Source: Anaerolineae bacterium
GTDB taxonomy: Bacteria > Chloroflexota > Anaerolineae > Promineifilales > Promineifilaceae
Direction of reading: 5' to 3'
DNA length: 7,779 nucleotides
NCBI GenBank assembly: GCA_028284105.1
Contig: JANQSK010000141.1
Span: forward strand, 1-7,779
A program made the position numbers and the translations under genes. Below the pieces are notes generated by a model that did no database searches, was not told the origin of the DNA, and saw nothing but the letters and a program-made list of their open reading frames with translations. Numbering within the stretch: the stretch's first letter is position 1; each line of letters starts with the position of its first letter. Of this stretch, positions 1 to 5,655 are shown piece after piece.

Positions 1-2
1 AT

Positions 3-1247
3 TGGGTCATCAATGACCGCGCTGTATCCTGGCTAAACACGCTGGGCCACGCTGGATACCGTTTGGATTATGCGCCTGGGCCAAGCACCGACTTCTGGCG
101 AGAATTCAACGACTCAGTTGGTACAAACGATACCTTTACGATTGCTGAAATTTGGTTGAACAACGGGCCAGAAATGATTCGGCGCCAAATCGGCCGTGTT
201 GATTCAGCGATGGATTTTGAAGCGAATGCAGGCATGGTGAGCTTCTTCACCAATGGGGATTCGGTGGATGCGCTGGATGCCACTTTGCAAGATCGTGCGT
301 CCTTCTACTATCAAGATGGCATAACAGCCAGCGAATTTGTACGCGGCTGTTTTATTGACAACCACGACATGGATCGCTTCTCCCATCGGGTTAATTATGA
401 TGCCAACCAAATGAAACTGGGGGCTTTGCTCATGTTTACCCAGCCATGTGTGCCGGTGATGTATTACGGCAATGAGATTGGATTGGGACAAGAGTTTGGC
501 ATTTACCACTTTGGTGGAGGCCGTCCAGAATATGCCCGTGAACGGATGGCATGGGGGTTTTATGACGCGAGTGCCCCTGCTGAATGGCAAGGATCTGCTA
601 ACGCCATATTGTGGGATTACTATCAAGATTTAATTGATGTGCGCACCAATACGACCGCACTGCAATCGTTTGATCCAGCTGAATTTGTGACGGTATATCG
701 CCATAACGGCGATCGCACGTATGCATATTTACGTGGTTCAGGCGCTGATTCTGTGCTGGTGGCGCTGAATGAAAGTGGTGCTAGCAAAACATTAACGGTG
801 CCCAATATTGGCACCCTTCCATATGCTAACGGCACGCAACTCACAGACCTTTTAGGCAGTGGCATAAGCTGTACGGTGAGCGCGGGACAATGTTCCGTCA
901 GCCTAGACACAACGAACCCAGGCGTTATTTTAGCACCAGCGGCGACGAGCAATGTCACCGTTGACTTTACGGTGGATGGGTACGTCACAAGCTGGGGCCA
1001 AGAGATGTATGTAGTAGGGAATGTGCCAGAGTTAGGCAATTGGAACCCTGCCAATGCGGTGAAGCTTAACTGGGTGGACAGTGATACGTGGAGTGGTCCC
1101 GTAACCTTTACAAGTAGCACCGGTCAGACGATTGAGTTTAAGTTTATTGTTCGTCAAGGGAGCAGTACGATTTGGGAAGGGGGAAGCAATCGGAGTTACA
1201 CTGTGCCGAGCACAGGCACAGGGAGTTATTCGGGTAACTGGCAGTAG
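3..1247 (+). CDS. GH13 alpha-amylase-family glycoside hydrolase with C-terminal CBM20 (5' partial)
   Basis: This is the C-terminal 414 residues of a starch- or maltodextrin-cleaving enzyme. The frame is open to the window edge (first full codon at base 3), so the N-terminus and any signal peptide lie outside. GH13 region II is GYRLDYAPG (54-80), with the likely nucleophile Asp encoded at 66-68. Region III is FTIAEIW, with the acid/base Glu at 147-149. Region IV is FIDNHDMDRF, with the transition-state Asp at 366-368; this form is close to that of cyclodextrin glucanotransferases. A beta-sandwich domain follows. The last 95 or so residues are a CBM20 starch-binding domain (VDFTVDG, VVGNVPELGNWNP, WEGGSNRSYTVP). 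The CBM20 implies action on raw starch, probably outside the cell. A TTG at 63 is not a real start, because the catalytic motif begins before it. The precise specificity (amylase, CGTase or maltogenic) cannot be decided from this part. Confidence 0.93.
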   Translation, partial: WVINDRAVSWLNTLGHAGYRLDYAPGPSTDFWREFNDSVGTNDTFTIAEIWLNNGPEMIRRQIGRVDSAMDFEANAGMVSFFTNGDSVDALDATLQDRASFYYQDGITASEFVRGCFIDNHDMDRFSHRVNYDANQMKLGALLMFTQPCVPVMYYGNEIGLGQEFGIYHFGGGRPEYARERMAWGFYDASAPAEWQGSANAILWDYYQDLIDVRTNTTALQSFDPAEFVTVYRHNGDRTYAYLRGSGADSVLVALNESGASKTLTVPNIGTLPYANGTQLTDLLGSGISCTVSAGQCSVSLDTTNPGVILAPAATSNVTVDFTVDGYVTSWGQEMYVVGNVPELGNWNPANAVKLNWVDSDTWSGPVTFTSSTGQTIEFKFIVRQGSSTIWEGGSNRSYTVPSTGTGSYSGNWQ

Positions 1248-1271
1248 AGAACAAAATGTAATTGAGTAAAA

Positions 1272-1308
1272 AAAACGGCTGTTTCGCACCAAGTGAAACG
1301 GCCGTTTT
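1272..1308. terminator. Bidirectional intrinsic terminator after the GH13 gene
   Basis: The arms at 1272-1285 (AAAACGGCTGTTTC) and 1295-1308 (GAAACGGCCGTTTT) form a 14-bp stem with one G-U pair and a 9-nt loop. An A8 run precedes it (1268-1275) and a T4 run ends it, so it can act in both directions; the reverse-strand U tract is the longer one. It lies 25 nt after the GH13 stop. The right arm contains one perfect copy of the octamer ACGGCCGT (1298-1305), and the left arm has a one-mismatch copy. Confidence 0.85.
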
Positions 1309-1322
1309 GCTTGTGCTAAAAT
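1293..1322 (+). promoter_or_regulatory. Putative extended -10 promoter for a leaderless DinB-family transcript
   Basis: The -10 element TAAAAT (1317-1322) is preceded by TG at 1314-1315, giving an extended -10. A -35-like GTGAAA (1293-1298) lies 18 nt upstream. The expected transcription start falls at or next to the A of the ATG at 1329, and no Shine-Dalgarno sequence is present, so the message would be leaderless. The -35 and spacer overlap the right arm of the terminator. Confidence 0.5.
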
Positions 1323-1328
1323 ACCCCC

Positions 1329-1856
1329 ATGAAGCATATCCCAAAACCAAATGCTGATGAGTATGCCCCGTACACCATCATGTACATTGGCCTTTTGCCA
1401 GATGACGGGCTCATCATTAAGCACCTCAAAGAAAACCTTGAAGCAAGCATCAACTTTATTCGAACAATCCCAGAAGAACTGTTAGCCATTCCGCATGCAG
1501 AAGGGGAATGGACAATCAAAGAAATTTTGGTTCACATCATCGACGATGAGCGTATTTACTGCTATCGGGCGTTGCGTTACGCGCGAAACGATAGCACCGA
1601 ACTGCCCGGATTTGAGCAGGATGAGTATGTGCCCTTTTCCAAGGCAAACGATAGAGACCTGGCTGATATTTTAGAAGAGCTATTTGCTGTTCGGTTAGCG
1701 ACGATTACACTATTCAAGAATCTCGATGATGAGGCCTTGCTTCGAAGAGGAGTGGGCAGTGGAAATCTTATGAGTGTTCGAGCCGCAGCTTATCATATTG
1801 CCGGTCATGAACTGCACCATATTCAAAGTATTAAAGAAAATTATTTTCCCAAATAA
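1329..1856 (+). CDS. DinB-family (DinB_2/DUF664-like) putative metalloenzyme
   Basis: This is a 175-residue protein of the DinB/YfiT-like four-helix-bundle superfamily. Members bind a divalent metal through three His residues, and some act as thiol-dependent S-transferases (for example the bacillithiol transferase BstA) or as mycothiol-dependent enzymes. The likely metal triad is His69 (in EWTIKEILVHIIDDERI), His160 and His164 (in YHIAGHELHHIQ). The N-terminal EYAPYT..YI and the internal RALRYARND..ELPGF are typical of this subgroup and support the ATG at 1329, even though no ribosome site precedes it. The length is normal for the family. The metallophosphoesterase gene starts 17 nt downstream and is probably co-transcribed. 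The substrate cannot be inferred. Despite the family name, this is not DNA polymerase IV. Confidence 0.88.
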   Translation: MKHIPKPNADEYAPYTIMYIGLLPDDGLIIKHLKENLEASINFIRTIPEELLAIPHAEGEWTIKEILVHIIDDERIYCYRALRYARNDSTELPGFEQDEYVPFSKANDRDLADILEELFAVRLATITLFKNLDDEALLRRGVGSGNLMSVRAAAYHIAGHELHHIQSIKENYFPK

Positions 1857-1873
1857 GAAGGACAGGAAATTTT

Positions 1874-2653
1874 ATGCGCATTGCAGCTATTTATGACATT
1901 CATGGAAATTTACCTGCTTTAGAAGTAGTTTTTGCTGAGATTGAACAGGCAACTGTTGACCATGTGGTTGTTGGGGGTGACGTGGTGGCAGGTCCGATGC
2001 CGATTGAGTGTGTGGATTTCCTCTATGCAAAAACCCAAAAGATGCCGATGACGTTTATTCACGGCAATGCGGAGTCTGAGACAATCAGGGTGTCTGAAGG
2101 AAAACCGGCTGGAGGGCTATCCCCCAGAGCAGATGAGGGGGCAAAATGGGTCGCTGGCAAACTACGACCTGATCAAATTGAGCTTTTGAAGAGGTGGCAA
2201 CTCAATGCAACGTTTCAAGTTGGGTCGAATACGGCCGTTCTTTTTTGCCACGCAATGCCTCACAGCGATACGGCCGTGTTTACAATTGAAACACCAGCCA
2301 CCAGATTAGAATCTTTATTCAAGGACGTCACGGAAAATATCATTGTGTGTGGGCACACACATATGCAATTTGATAGGCAGCTCAATCGTGTTCGTGTTGT
2401 GAATGCAGGGAGTGTGGGCATGCCCTTTGGGCAAACGGGGGCATTCTGGTTGTTGATTGATAACGACACAATCACTTTGAAACACACCATGTATGATTTA
2501 CAGGCCACCGCCGAGCTCGTTCGCCAAACAGATTATCCAGAAGCCAATGACTTTGCATCAAAAAACATCCTATCTTCCCCACTCAAATCAGAAGCGATGG
2601 CGATGCTCAATCATCTTGAAATGATCCAAAGCAAGCAGAATCCATCCACTTAA
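1874..2653 (+). CDS. YfcE-like calcineurin-type metallophosphoesterase
   Basis: This 259-residue cytosolic protein is predicted to hydrolyse phosphomonoesters or phosphodiesters with two metal ions. The metallophosphoesterase motifs occur in order: D8-I-H10-G-N, G-G-D36, G64-N65-A-E (the family more often has GNCD or GNHE), His126 in FCHAMPHSD, and G160-H161-T-H163. A GSVGMPFG turn follows, as in the YfcE/Metallophos_2 group. There is no signal peptide. The ATG at 1874 is supported by AGAAGGA (1856-1862) and AGGA (1864-1867, 6 nt before the start). It follows the DinB-family gene by 17 nt, so the two probably form one transcript. It carries two perfect ACGGCCGT octamers (2231 and 2270), both read as Thr-Ala-Val. 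The substrate is unknown. Confidence 0.9.
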   Translation: MRIAAIYDIHGNLPALEVVFAEIEQATVDHVVVGGDVVAGPMPIECVDFLYAKTQKMPMTFIHGNAESETIRVSEGKPAGGLSPRADEGAKWVAGKLRPDQIELLKRWQLNATFQVGSNTAVLFCHAMPHSDTAVFTIETPATRLESLFKDVTENIIVCGHTHMQFDRQLNRVRVVNAGSVGMPFGQTGAFWLLIDNDTITLKHTMYDLQATAELVRQTDYPEANDFASKNILSSPLKSEAMAMLNHLEMIQSKQNPST

Positions 2654-2683
2654 ACCAACCTTTTTGAAACTTCAATCAACCGC

Positions 2684-3277
2684 ATGCCAAAAAGAAAACA
2701 TCGTCAAGCGAAATGCCCTAGCTGCCATCAAACAAAGGATTTAGATAACCAGAAAGGGTTACGTCGTGTTGAGAAAATGTGGGTTGATTCACAGCGAATG
2801 CGCCATCCAAACCCAAACTCAAGTTTTCATCCTCTTGAAGATGGCATGCGGCTTTTGGCCGCCCGAGGACATAATCATTGGTTCTGGGCGTGTGACAGTT
2901 GTTTAGCATCTGGCAAAGCGATTGAGGCGGATATTCGTAAGCACAATATTGGGTTAGGCACATCTTTTGCGGCTTATGTAGAACGGCCGTTTATCTGCGA
3001 AGATTGTCAAAAACCAAGCATGTTTTCACCAAGTGAACAACAATATTGGTTTGAAACACTCCAATTTTTAATATGGGTGTACCCAAAGCAGTGTGCGGCA
3101 TGTCGTAAAAAGAGGCGTCATCAAAAAGCGCTACAGAAACAACTGCAACAAGAGTTGGCCACATTAGATCCAAATGACGCCAATCAATTATTTAAAATCT
3201 CAGAGCTGTATGAACAAATGGGAATTGAATCAAAAGCAACTATTTTCCACAACCGAGGAACGAATCAACAGCGTTAA
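2684..3277 (+). CDS. Zinc-ribbon protein with four CxxC knuckles, unknown function
   Basis: This is a 197-residue, basic, soluble protein. Four Cys pairs are visible: C11-x2-C14, C70-x2-C73, C105-x2-C108 and C137-x2-C140. The third and fourth pairs enclose MFSPSEQQYWFE and end in CAACRKKRR. This fits the 'probable zinc-ribbon domain' (zf-trcl) family, whose core reads C-x2-C...EQ.(Y/F)...C-x2-CR. The first two pairs may form a second zinc site with about 55 residues between them. The C-terminus (about 145-197) is helical and Lys/Gln-rich. No Shine-Dalgarno is seen before the ATG at 2684. An internal Met32 would lose the first Cys pair, so the upstream start is preferred. It starts 30 nt after the phosphoesterase gene and overlaps the convergent gene by 4 bp. 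The role is unknown; nucleic acid or protein binding is possible. Confidence 0.75.
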   Translation: MPKRKHRQAKCPSCHQTKDLDNQKGLRRVEKMWVDSQRMRHPNPNSSFHPLEDGMRLLAARGHNHWFWACDSCLASGKAIEADIRKHNIGLGTSFAAYVERPFICEDCQKPSMFSPSEQQYWFETLQFLIWVYPKQCAACRKKRRHQKALQKQLQQELATLDPNDANQLFKISELYEQMGIESKATIFHNRGTNQQR

Positions 3278-3933
3278 TCTTTAAACTGTTTATCTAAATC
3301 TTCAAGCAGTTGGGCGGCTTCAAGTAGCTTATCAAGCGGATTTGTTTCTCCCGTAAAGTAACGATAATCAGCCGGCAAAATATCAAGCAGGGTCACAAGA
3401 TCATTATATTTTTCAGTTAAGCTTCTTGCACTGATTTTGTAAATCTTTGCTAACTCTTCTTTTTTGATATCAATTGAATTGACTTTGACAATCGCATAGG
3501 TAAGCGCCGCAGCCCAGATGGCTGGTTTCGGAATGCGTAACGGCCGTCTCCCATAAGAAATTCGATATTCCAGCCACATTTGGATCGCTTTACCTACCTG
3601 CTGCATTGGAAATTCCATCGCCTGCATAGACTCAATCAATAGCGATTCCACCTCATCCAAGCCGGTTGAAAAAAGCAATTCATATCGATCGGCAATCTCA
3701 CTCTCAGTTTCAACTTGTAAATAATGCCCAAGGCAGTCCATCACCTCGTCATAATTTCCGTTGCGAGCATGCGCTTTCACGAGATTCAAATGATAATCAG
3801 GATTTTTAGGATCATTTTTGACCGCTTTTTGAAAGGCAGTTACAGCCTCACTCATGTTCCAAGCAGAAAAAGCGGCTAATCCCGCTTGATTAAATTTGAT
3901 ACCATTTTTTTTCCGTTCTTCTTTAGTCGCCAT
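3274..3933 (-). CDS. TPR protein with a DUF6398-like helical domain
   Basis: This is a 219-residue soluble protein. Residues of about 10-78 form two tetratricopeptide-like repeats (FNQAGLAAFSAWNMSEAVTA, then PDYHLNLVKAHARNGNYDEV), a scaffold for protein contacts. Residues of about 130-195 (RRPLRIPKPAIWAAALTYAI..., then KEELAKIYKISARSLTEKYN) resemble the DUF6398 / cyclin-like helical domain, which looks like a helix-turn-helix region. That assignment is from memory of the pattern. There is no signal peptide. Its ATG (3931-3933) overlaps the stop of the upstream gene by one base (TAATG), so translation is probably coupled; only a weak AGAG lies upstream. The 3' end overlaps the convergent zinc-ribbon gene. 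One ACGGCCGT copy (3540) is read as Arg-Arg-Pro. The function is unknown. Confidence 0.75.
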   Translation of the reverse strand: MATKEERKKNGIKFNQAGLAAFSAWNMSEAVTAFQKAVKNDPKNPDYHLNLVKAHARNGNYDEVMDCLGHYLQVETESEIADRYELLFSTGLDEVESLLIESMQAMEFPMQQVGKAIQMWLEYRISYGRRPLRIPKPAIWAAALTYAIVKVNSIDIKKEELAKIYKISARSLTEKYNDLVTLLDILPADYRYFTGETNPLDKLLEAAQLLEDLDKQFKD

Positions 3934-4580
3934 TATTGAATCTCTTGATAGCTTTCGATAAGCGTTGAAATTATATTCCGATTAATTGCATATGCTGTTC
4001 TTGCGGCACATACGGTGATAAATGATGCATCCCCCACTTCGCTCGGTGCGTACCGCAACTCACAAACATAAGCCAGTGTCCGGTCACTATTGTCCGTCGT
4101 CAGGTGTAATTGTGAAATATGCCACGGCCGATTAACGATAGATACTTTTTTAAAATGTTCTTCGTTTTCTGCGATGAATACTGCTAATTCGTCAACATTA
4201 ATTCCGTTGAGTCGTTCAGATTGAAATAGCACGACTGCCATTACAGGAACATTATCATCTTTCTGCTGACTATAAGCAACTGTTTTGATTTCAAGATTCG
4301 GGTCCGATTCTGAAAATTGCGCCATTGTTTCAAATACGGCCGTATTCAACGGCGCATATTCATCGACAAGGTCGTCTTCGACCGCCCATTCTCTCGGGAG
4401 ATTTATGGCATAAGATCGATCTTTATCAGAAACGGCCGTCCAACCATTTTGAACGCGTGTACTGGGATTAATCACCAACACAGGCGCTTCATCCATTTGA
4501 TGGGTCAATATCCAAATAAAAACAACCAACGCCAATGTGATTATCGCATACGGTAAAATACGGCTTTCATTCAATAACAT
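3933..4580 (-). CDS. Membrane-anchored extracytoplasmic protein, unknown function
   Basis: This is a 215-residue protein with one N-terminal hydrophobic segment at about residues 9-26 (ILPYAIITLALVVFIWIL). No lipobox Cys is seen, so it is probably a signal anchor with the rest outside the cytoplasm. The mature part begins GWTAVSDKDRSYAINLPREW, a pattern (aromatic-x-Ile-x-x-Pro-x-x-Trp) seen at the start of PsbP/DUF1795-like folds. That comparison is tentative. It is the first gene of a two-gene reverse operon with the TPR protein, linked by a TAATG overlap. Upstream, GGTGA lies about 11 nt before the ATG as a weak ribosome site. Two ACGGCCGT copies (4336 and 4432) are both read as Thr-Ala-Val. 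I do not recognise a specific function. Confidence 0.7.
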   Translation of the reverse strand: MLLNESRILPYAIITLALVVFIWILTHQMDEAPVLVINPSTRVQNGWTAVSDKDRSYAINLPREWAVEDDLVDEYAPLNTAVFETMAQFSESDPNLEIKTVAYSQQKDDNVPVMAVVLFQSERLNGINVDELAVFIAENEEHFKKVSIVNRPWHISQLHLTTDNSDRTLAYVCELRYAPSEVGDASFITVCAARTAYAINRNIISTLIESYQEIQ

Positions 4581-4619
4581 AAAGCAAATTCACCAAAAAG
4601 AATAACAATCGGTACACAA

Positions 4620-4638
4620 GTCCTATTGAGAATAGGAC
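4620..4638. promoter_or_regulatory. Inverted repeat, candidate operator or 5' UTR hairpin
   Basis: This is a perfect 8-bp inverted repeat, GTCCTATT - GAG - AATAGGAC. No T tract follows on either strand, so it is not a terminator. It overlaps the -35-like TTGAGA (4626-4631) of the forward promoter and would lie in the 5' leader of the reverse gene at 4580. A repressor bound here could affect both directions. The binding protein is unknown. Confidence 0.5.
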
Positions 4639-4654
4639 CCCCACCATTTACACT
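4626..4654 (+). promoter_or_regulatory. Putative sigma70-type promoter of a small RNA
   Basis: TTGAGA (4626-4631) matches the -35 consensus at 5 of 6 bases. It is followed after 17 nt by TACACT (4649-4654), which matches the -10 consensus at 4 of 6. Transcription would start near 4661. It points towards the terminator at 4750-4778 with no gene between them. The surrounding AT-rich sequence makes chance matches possible. Confidence 0.4.
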
Positions 4655-4656
4655 AT

Positions 4657-4665
4657 ATTTTATCA
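4657..4665 (-). promoter_or_regulatory. Putative extended -10 promoter for the reverse gene pair
   Basis: On the reverse strand this reads TGATAAAAT, an extended -10 (TG-N-TAAAAT). No convincing -35 lies 17 nt upstream. The leader would run from about 4650 to 4581 and would contain the inverted repeat at 4620-4638. Confidence 0.35.
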
Positions 4666-4719
4666 GATAAAGTTCACACAAAAACGAAAAAATAATTTAT
4701 TTTTTAATTTATAACCCAT
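4663..4719 (-). CDS. Possible 18-residue cationic peptide (doubtful)
   Basis: On the reverse strand a strong AAGGAGG (4722-4728) stands just before an ATG (4717-4719). That ATG opens a short frame of 18 codons, MGYKLKNKLFFRFCVNFI, ending in TGA at 4663-4665. The spacing from AGGAGG to ATG is only 2 nt, which is too short for efficient initiation, although a second AGGAG lies further upstream (4733-4737). It would end at the -10 of the reverse gene pair. The AT-rich codons make chance a real possibility. Confidence 0.15.
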   Translation of the reverse strand: MGYKLKNKLFFRFCVNFI

Positions 4720-4749
4720 TTCCTCCTTTTTTCTCCTCTTCCCGCAAAG

Positions 4750-4778
4750 AGCCTTGCAGTCGCAAGGCTTTTTGTTTT
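4750..4778 (+). terminator. Intrinsic terminator with no protein gene upstream on its strand
   Basis: AGCCTTGC (4750-4757) and GCAAGGCT (4762-4769) form a perfect 8-bp stem with the 4-nt loop AGTC. A T-rich tail follows (4769-4778, TTTTTGTTTT). The tail fixes the forward strand. The nearest forward gene upstream ends at 3277, beyond two reverse genes, so this terminator most likely ends a short transcript begun in the gap. It also insulates the regulator promoter. Confidence 0.85.
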
Positions 4779-4822
4779 CTTAGTTTGACCTAAATGACCC
4801 TACTAATTTACCCGATCTGTTA

Positions 4823-4851
4823 TTGATTCTTGCCTCCCATTCTGTTAGAAT
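4823..4851 (+). promoter_or_regulatory. Sigma70-type promoter for the GntR-family regulator gene
   Basis: TTGATT (4823-4828) and TAGAAT (4846-4851) are separated by 17 nt, with TG one base before the -10 (4843-4844). The predicted start is near 4858, giving a leader of about 60 nt to the ATG at 4917. It lies just after the terminator at 4750-4778. It may also drive korAB, since no terminator is seen between the regulator gene and korA. Confidence 0.6.
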
Positions 4852-4916
4852 GCCAATCTTGTAATTGATATGATTTATTATATTTTTGTGATTGATCGGA
4901 TTAATTGGTAGATAGA

Positions 4917-5576
4917 ATGCAACTCCAAAAACTACAATCAAAATTCCTGCATTATCTTATCGAAAATAATATCCAACCTGGTGAAAACCTTCCCCCCATT
5001 AACAATATTGCAAAAGAATTAGAAATGAGCCCCGGCAAGGTACGAGAAAACCTCGAAGTTGCTCGACAACTTGGTTTTGTTTCAGTAAAACCACGTGTAG
5101 GCATCGTTCGGCAACCTCTTCGCTTTGCCCCCTCAATTTTGCAAACCATGTTATTTGGGCTTGGAACTGGGGAAGTTGAATTTTCACAGCTTAGTCAGCT
5201 CCGACAAATCATTGAAGCAGGGTTTTGGGATGAAGCAGTCTCTCAATTACAACCTGAAGATATTACAAAGTTAAAATCGATTATTGAAGAAGCGTGGAAA
5301 AAATTGAGAGGCACGCCTGTGCATGTCCCCAATTCAGAGCATCGAGCCCTCCATCTTCTTATATTTAGTCGATTACAAAACCCACTCGTCCAAGGCATTT
5401 TATCGACATACTGGGATGCCTATGATGCAAGCGAACTCACCCGTTTTGCCAAATATCAATATTGGTTAGATGTGTGGGAGTATCACGAAAGAATTGTTTG
5501 TTCACTCGAAAAGAAAGAGTTTGACAAAAGTAAACAGTTGCTGATAAAGCATTTTGCTTTATTGGCTTCAGAATAA
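4917..5576 (+). CDS. GntR-family transcriptional regulator, FadR/FCD-like
   Basis: This is a 219-residue DNA-binding regulator. The N-terminal 65 or so residues form a winged helix of GntR type (LIENNIQPGENLPPINNIAKEL, EMSPGKVRENLEVARQLGFV, and a wing near KPRVGIVRQP). The rest is an all-helical FCD-like ligand domain. His residues in SEHRALH, YHERIV and LIKHF may form the metal site common in FCD proteins, but the usual Asp before the first His is not clear. An in-frame TTG at 4905 would add four residues; the ATG at 4917 is preferred, though neither has a strong Shine-Dalgarno. The gene lies 79 bp upstream of korA on the same strand and probably controls it, or itself, in response to an organic acid. 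The ligand is inferred only from context. Confidence 0.82.
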   Translation: MQLQKLQSKFLHYLIENNIQPGENLPPINNIAKELEMSPGKVRENLEVARQLGFVSVKPRVGIVRQPLRFAPSILQTMLFGLGTGEVEFSQLSQLRQIIEAGFWDEAVSQLQPEDITKLKSIIEEAWKKLRGTPVHVPNSEHRALHLLIFSRLQNPLVQGILSTYWDAYDASELTRFAKYQYWLDVWEYHERIVCSLEKKEFDKSKQLLIKHFALLASE

Positions 5577-5590
5577 ATGTAGCAATTGTT

Positions 5591-5600
5591 ATTTATAAAT
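5591..5600. promoter_or_regulatory. Short AT palindrome between regulator and korA
   Basis: ATTTATAAAT is a perfect 10-bp palindrome lying 55 bp before the korA start. It could be an operator half-site for the upstream regulator or part of a -10 region. Eight of its bases (ATTTATAA) recur at 4707-4714 in the other gap. AT-only palindromes are common by chance, so support is weak. Confidence 0.2.
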
Positions 5601-5655
5601 ATGACGAACAGTCGATAGCAAATTCAATGCAACCCTCATTCTAAGGAGATCTATT

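Larger units (their letters stand above)
4661..4778 (+). ncRNA. Candidate small RNA with an anti-Shine-Dalgarno tract
   Basis: A transcript from the promoter at 4626-4654 to the terminator at 4750-4778 would be about 118 nt. It would contain a weak all-AU hairpin (perfect inverted repeat centred on 4696, arms 4687-4695 and 4697-4705). An unpaired CU-rich stretch follows, with CCTCCTTT (4722-4729) and CTCCTC (4733-4738), and then the terminator hairpin. CCUCCUUU equals the anti-Shine-Dalgarno end of 16S rRNA. Hairpin, CU-rich single strand and terminator is the layout of known RNAs that block ribosome sites, such as the streptococcal csRNAs. No family is recognised. The alternative is a reverse-strand ribosome site for a tiny peptide. 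Confidence 0.35.
4581..4904. other. Regulatory intergenic region between divergent genes
   Basis: This 324-bp gap separates the reverse gene pair from the forward regulator gene. In order it holds an 8-bp inverted repeat (4620-4638), overlapping divergent promoter-like elements (4626-4665), an all-AT inverted repeat (4687-4705), a CU-rich tract (4720-4740), an intrinsic terminator (4750-4778) and a good promoter for the regulator gene (4823-4851). No protein gene longer than a short peptide is seen. Confidence 0.7.

Noticed and set aside
204..626. 140-codon open frame on the reverse strand inside the GH13 gene
   Set aside because: It is antisense to a clear catalytic domain with conserved motifs, and the peptide shows no family features. 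It is a shadow of the real gene, as is the reverse frame at 623-1120.
709..716. One GCGATCGC octamer (cyanobacterial HIP1)
   Set aside because: A single copy in 7.8 kb is no enrichment, and nothing else in the window suggests a cyanobacterium.
4864..4905. ATTGAT repeats and an imperfect ATTGAT-CGG-ATTAAT repeat before the regulator gene
   Set aside because: The copies are short, AT-rich and irregularly spaced (starts at 4822, 4864 and 4891), and the inverted repeat has a mismatch. It may be an autoregulatory site but cannot be separated from chance.
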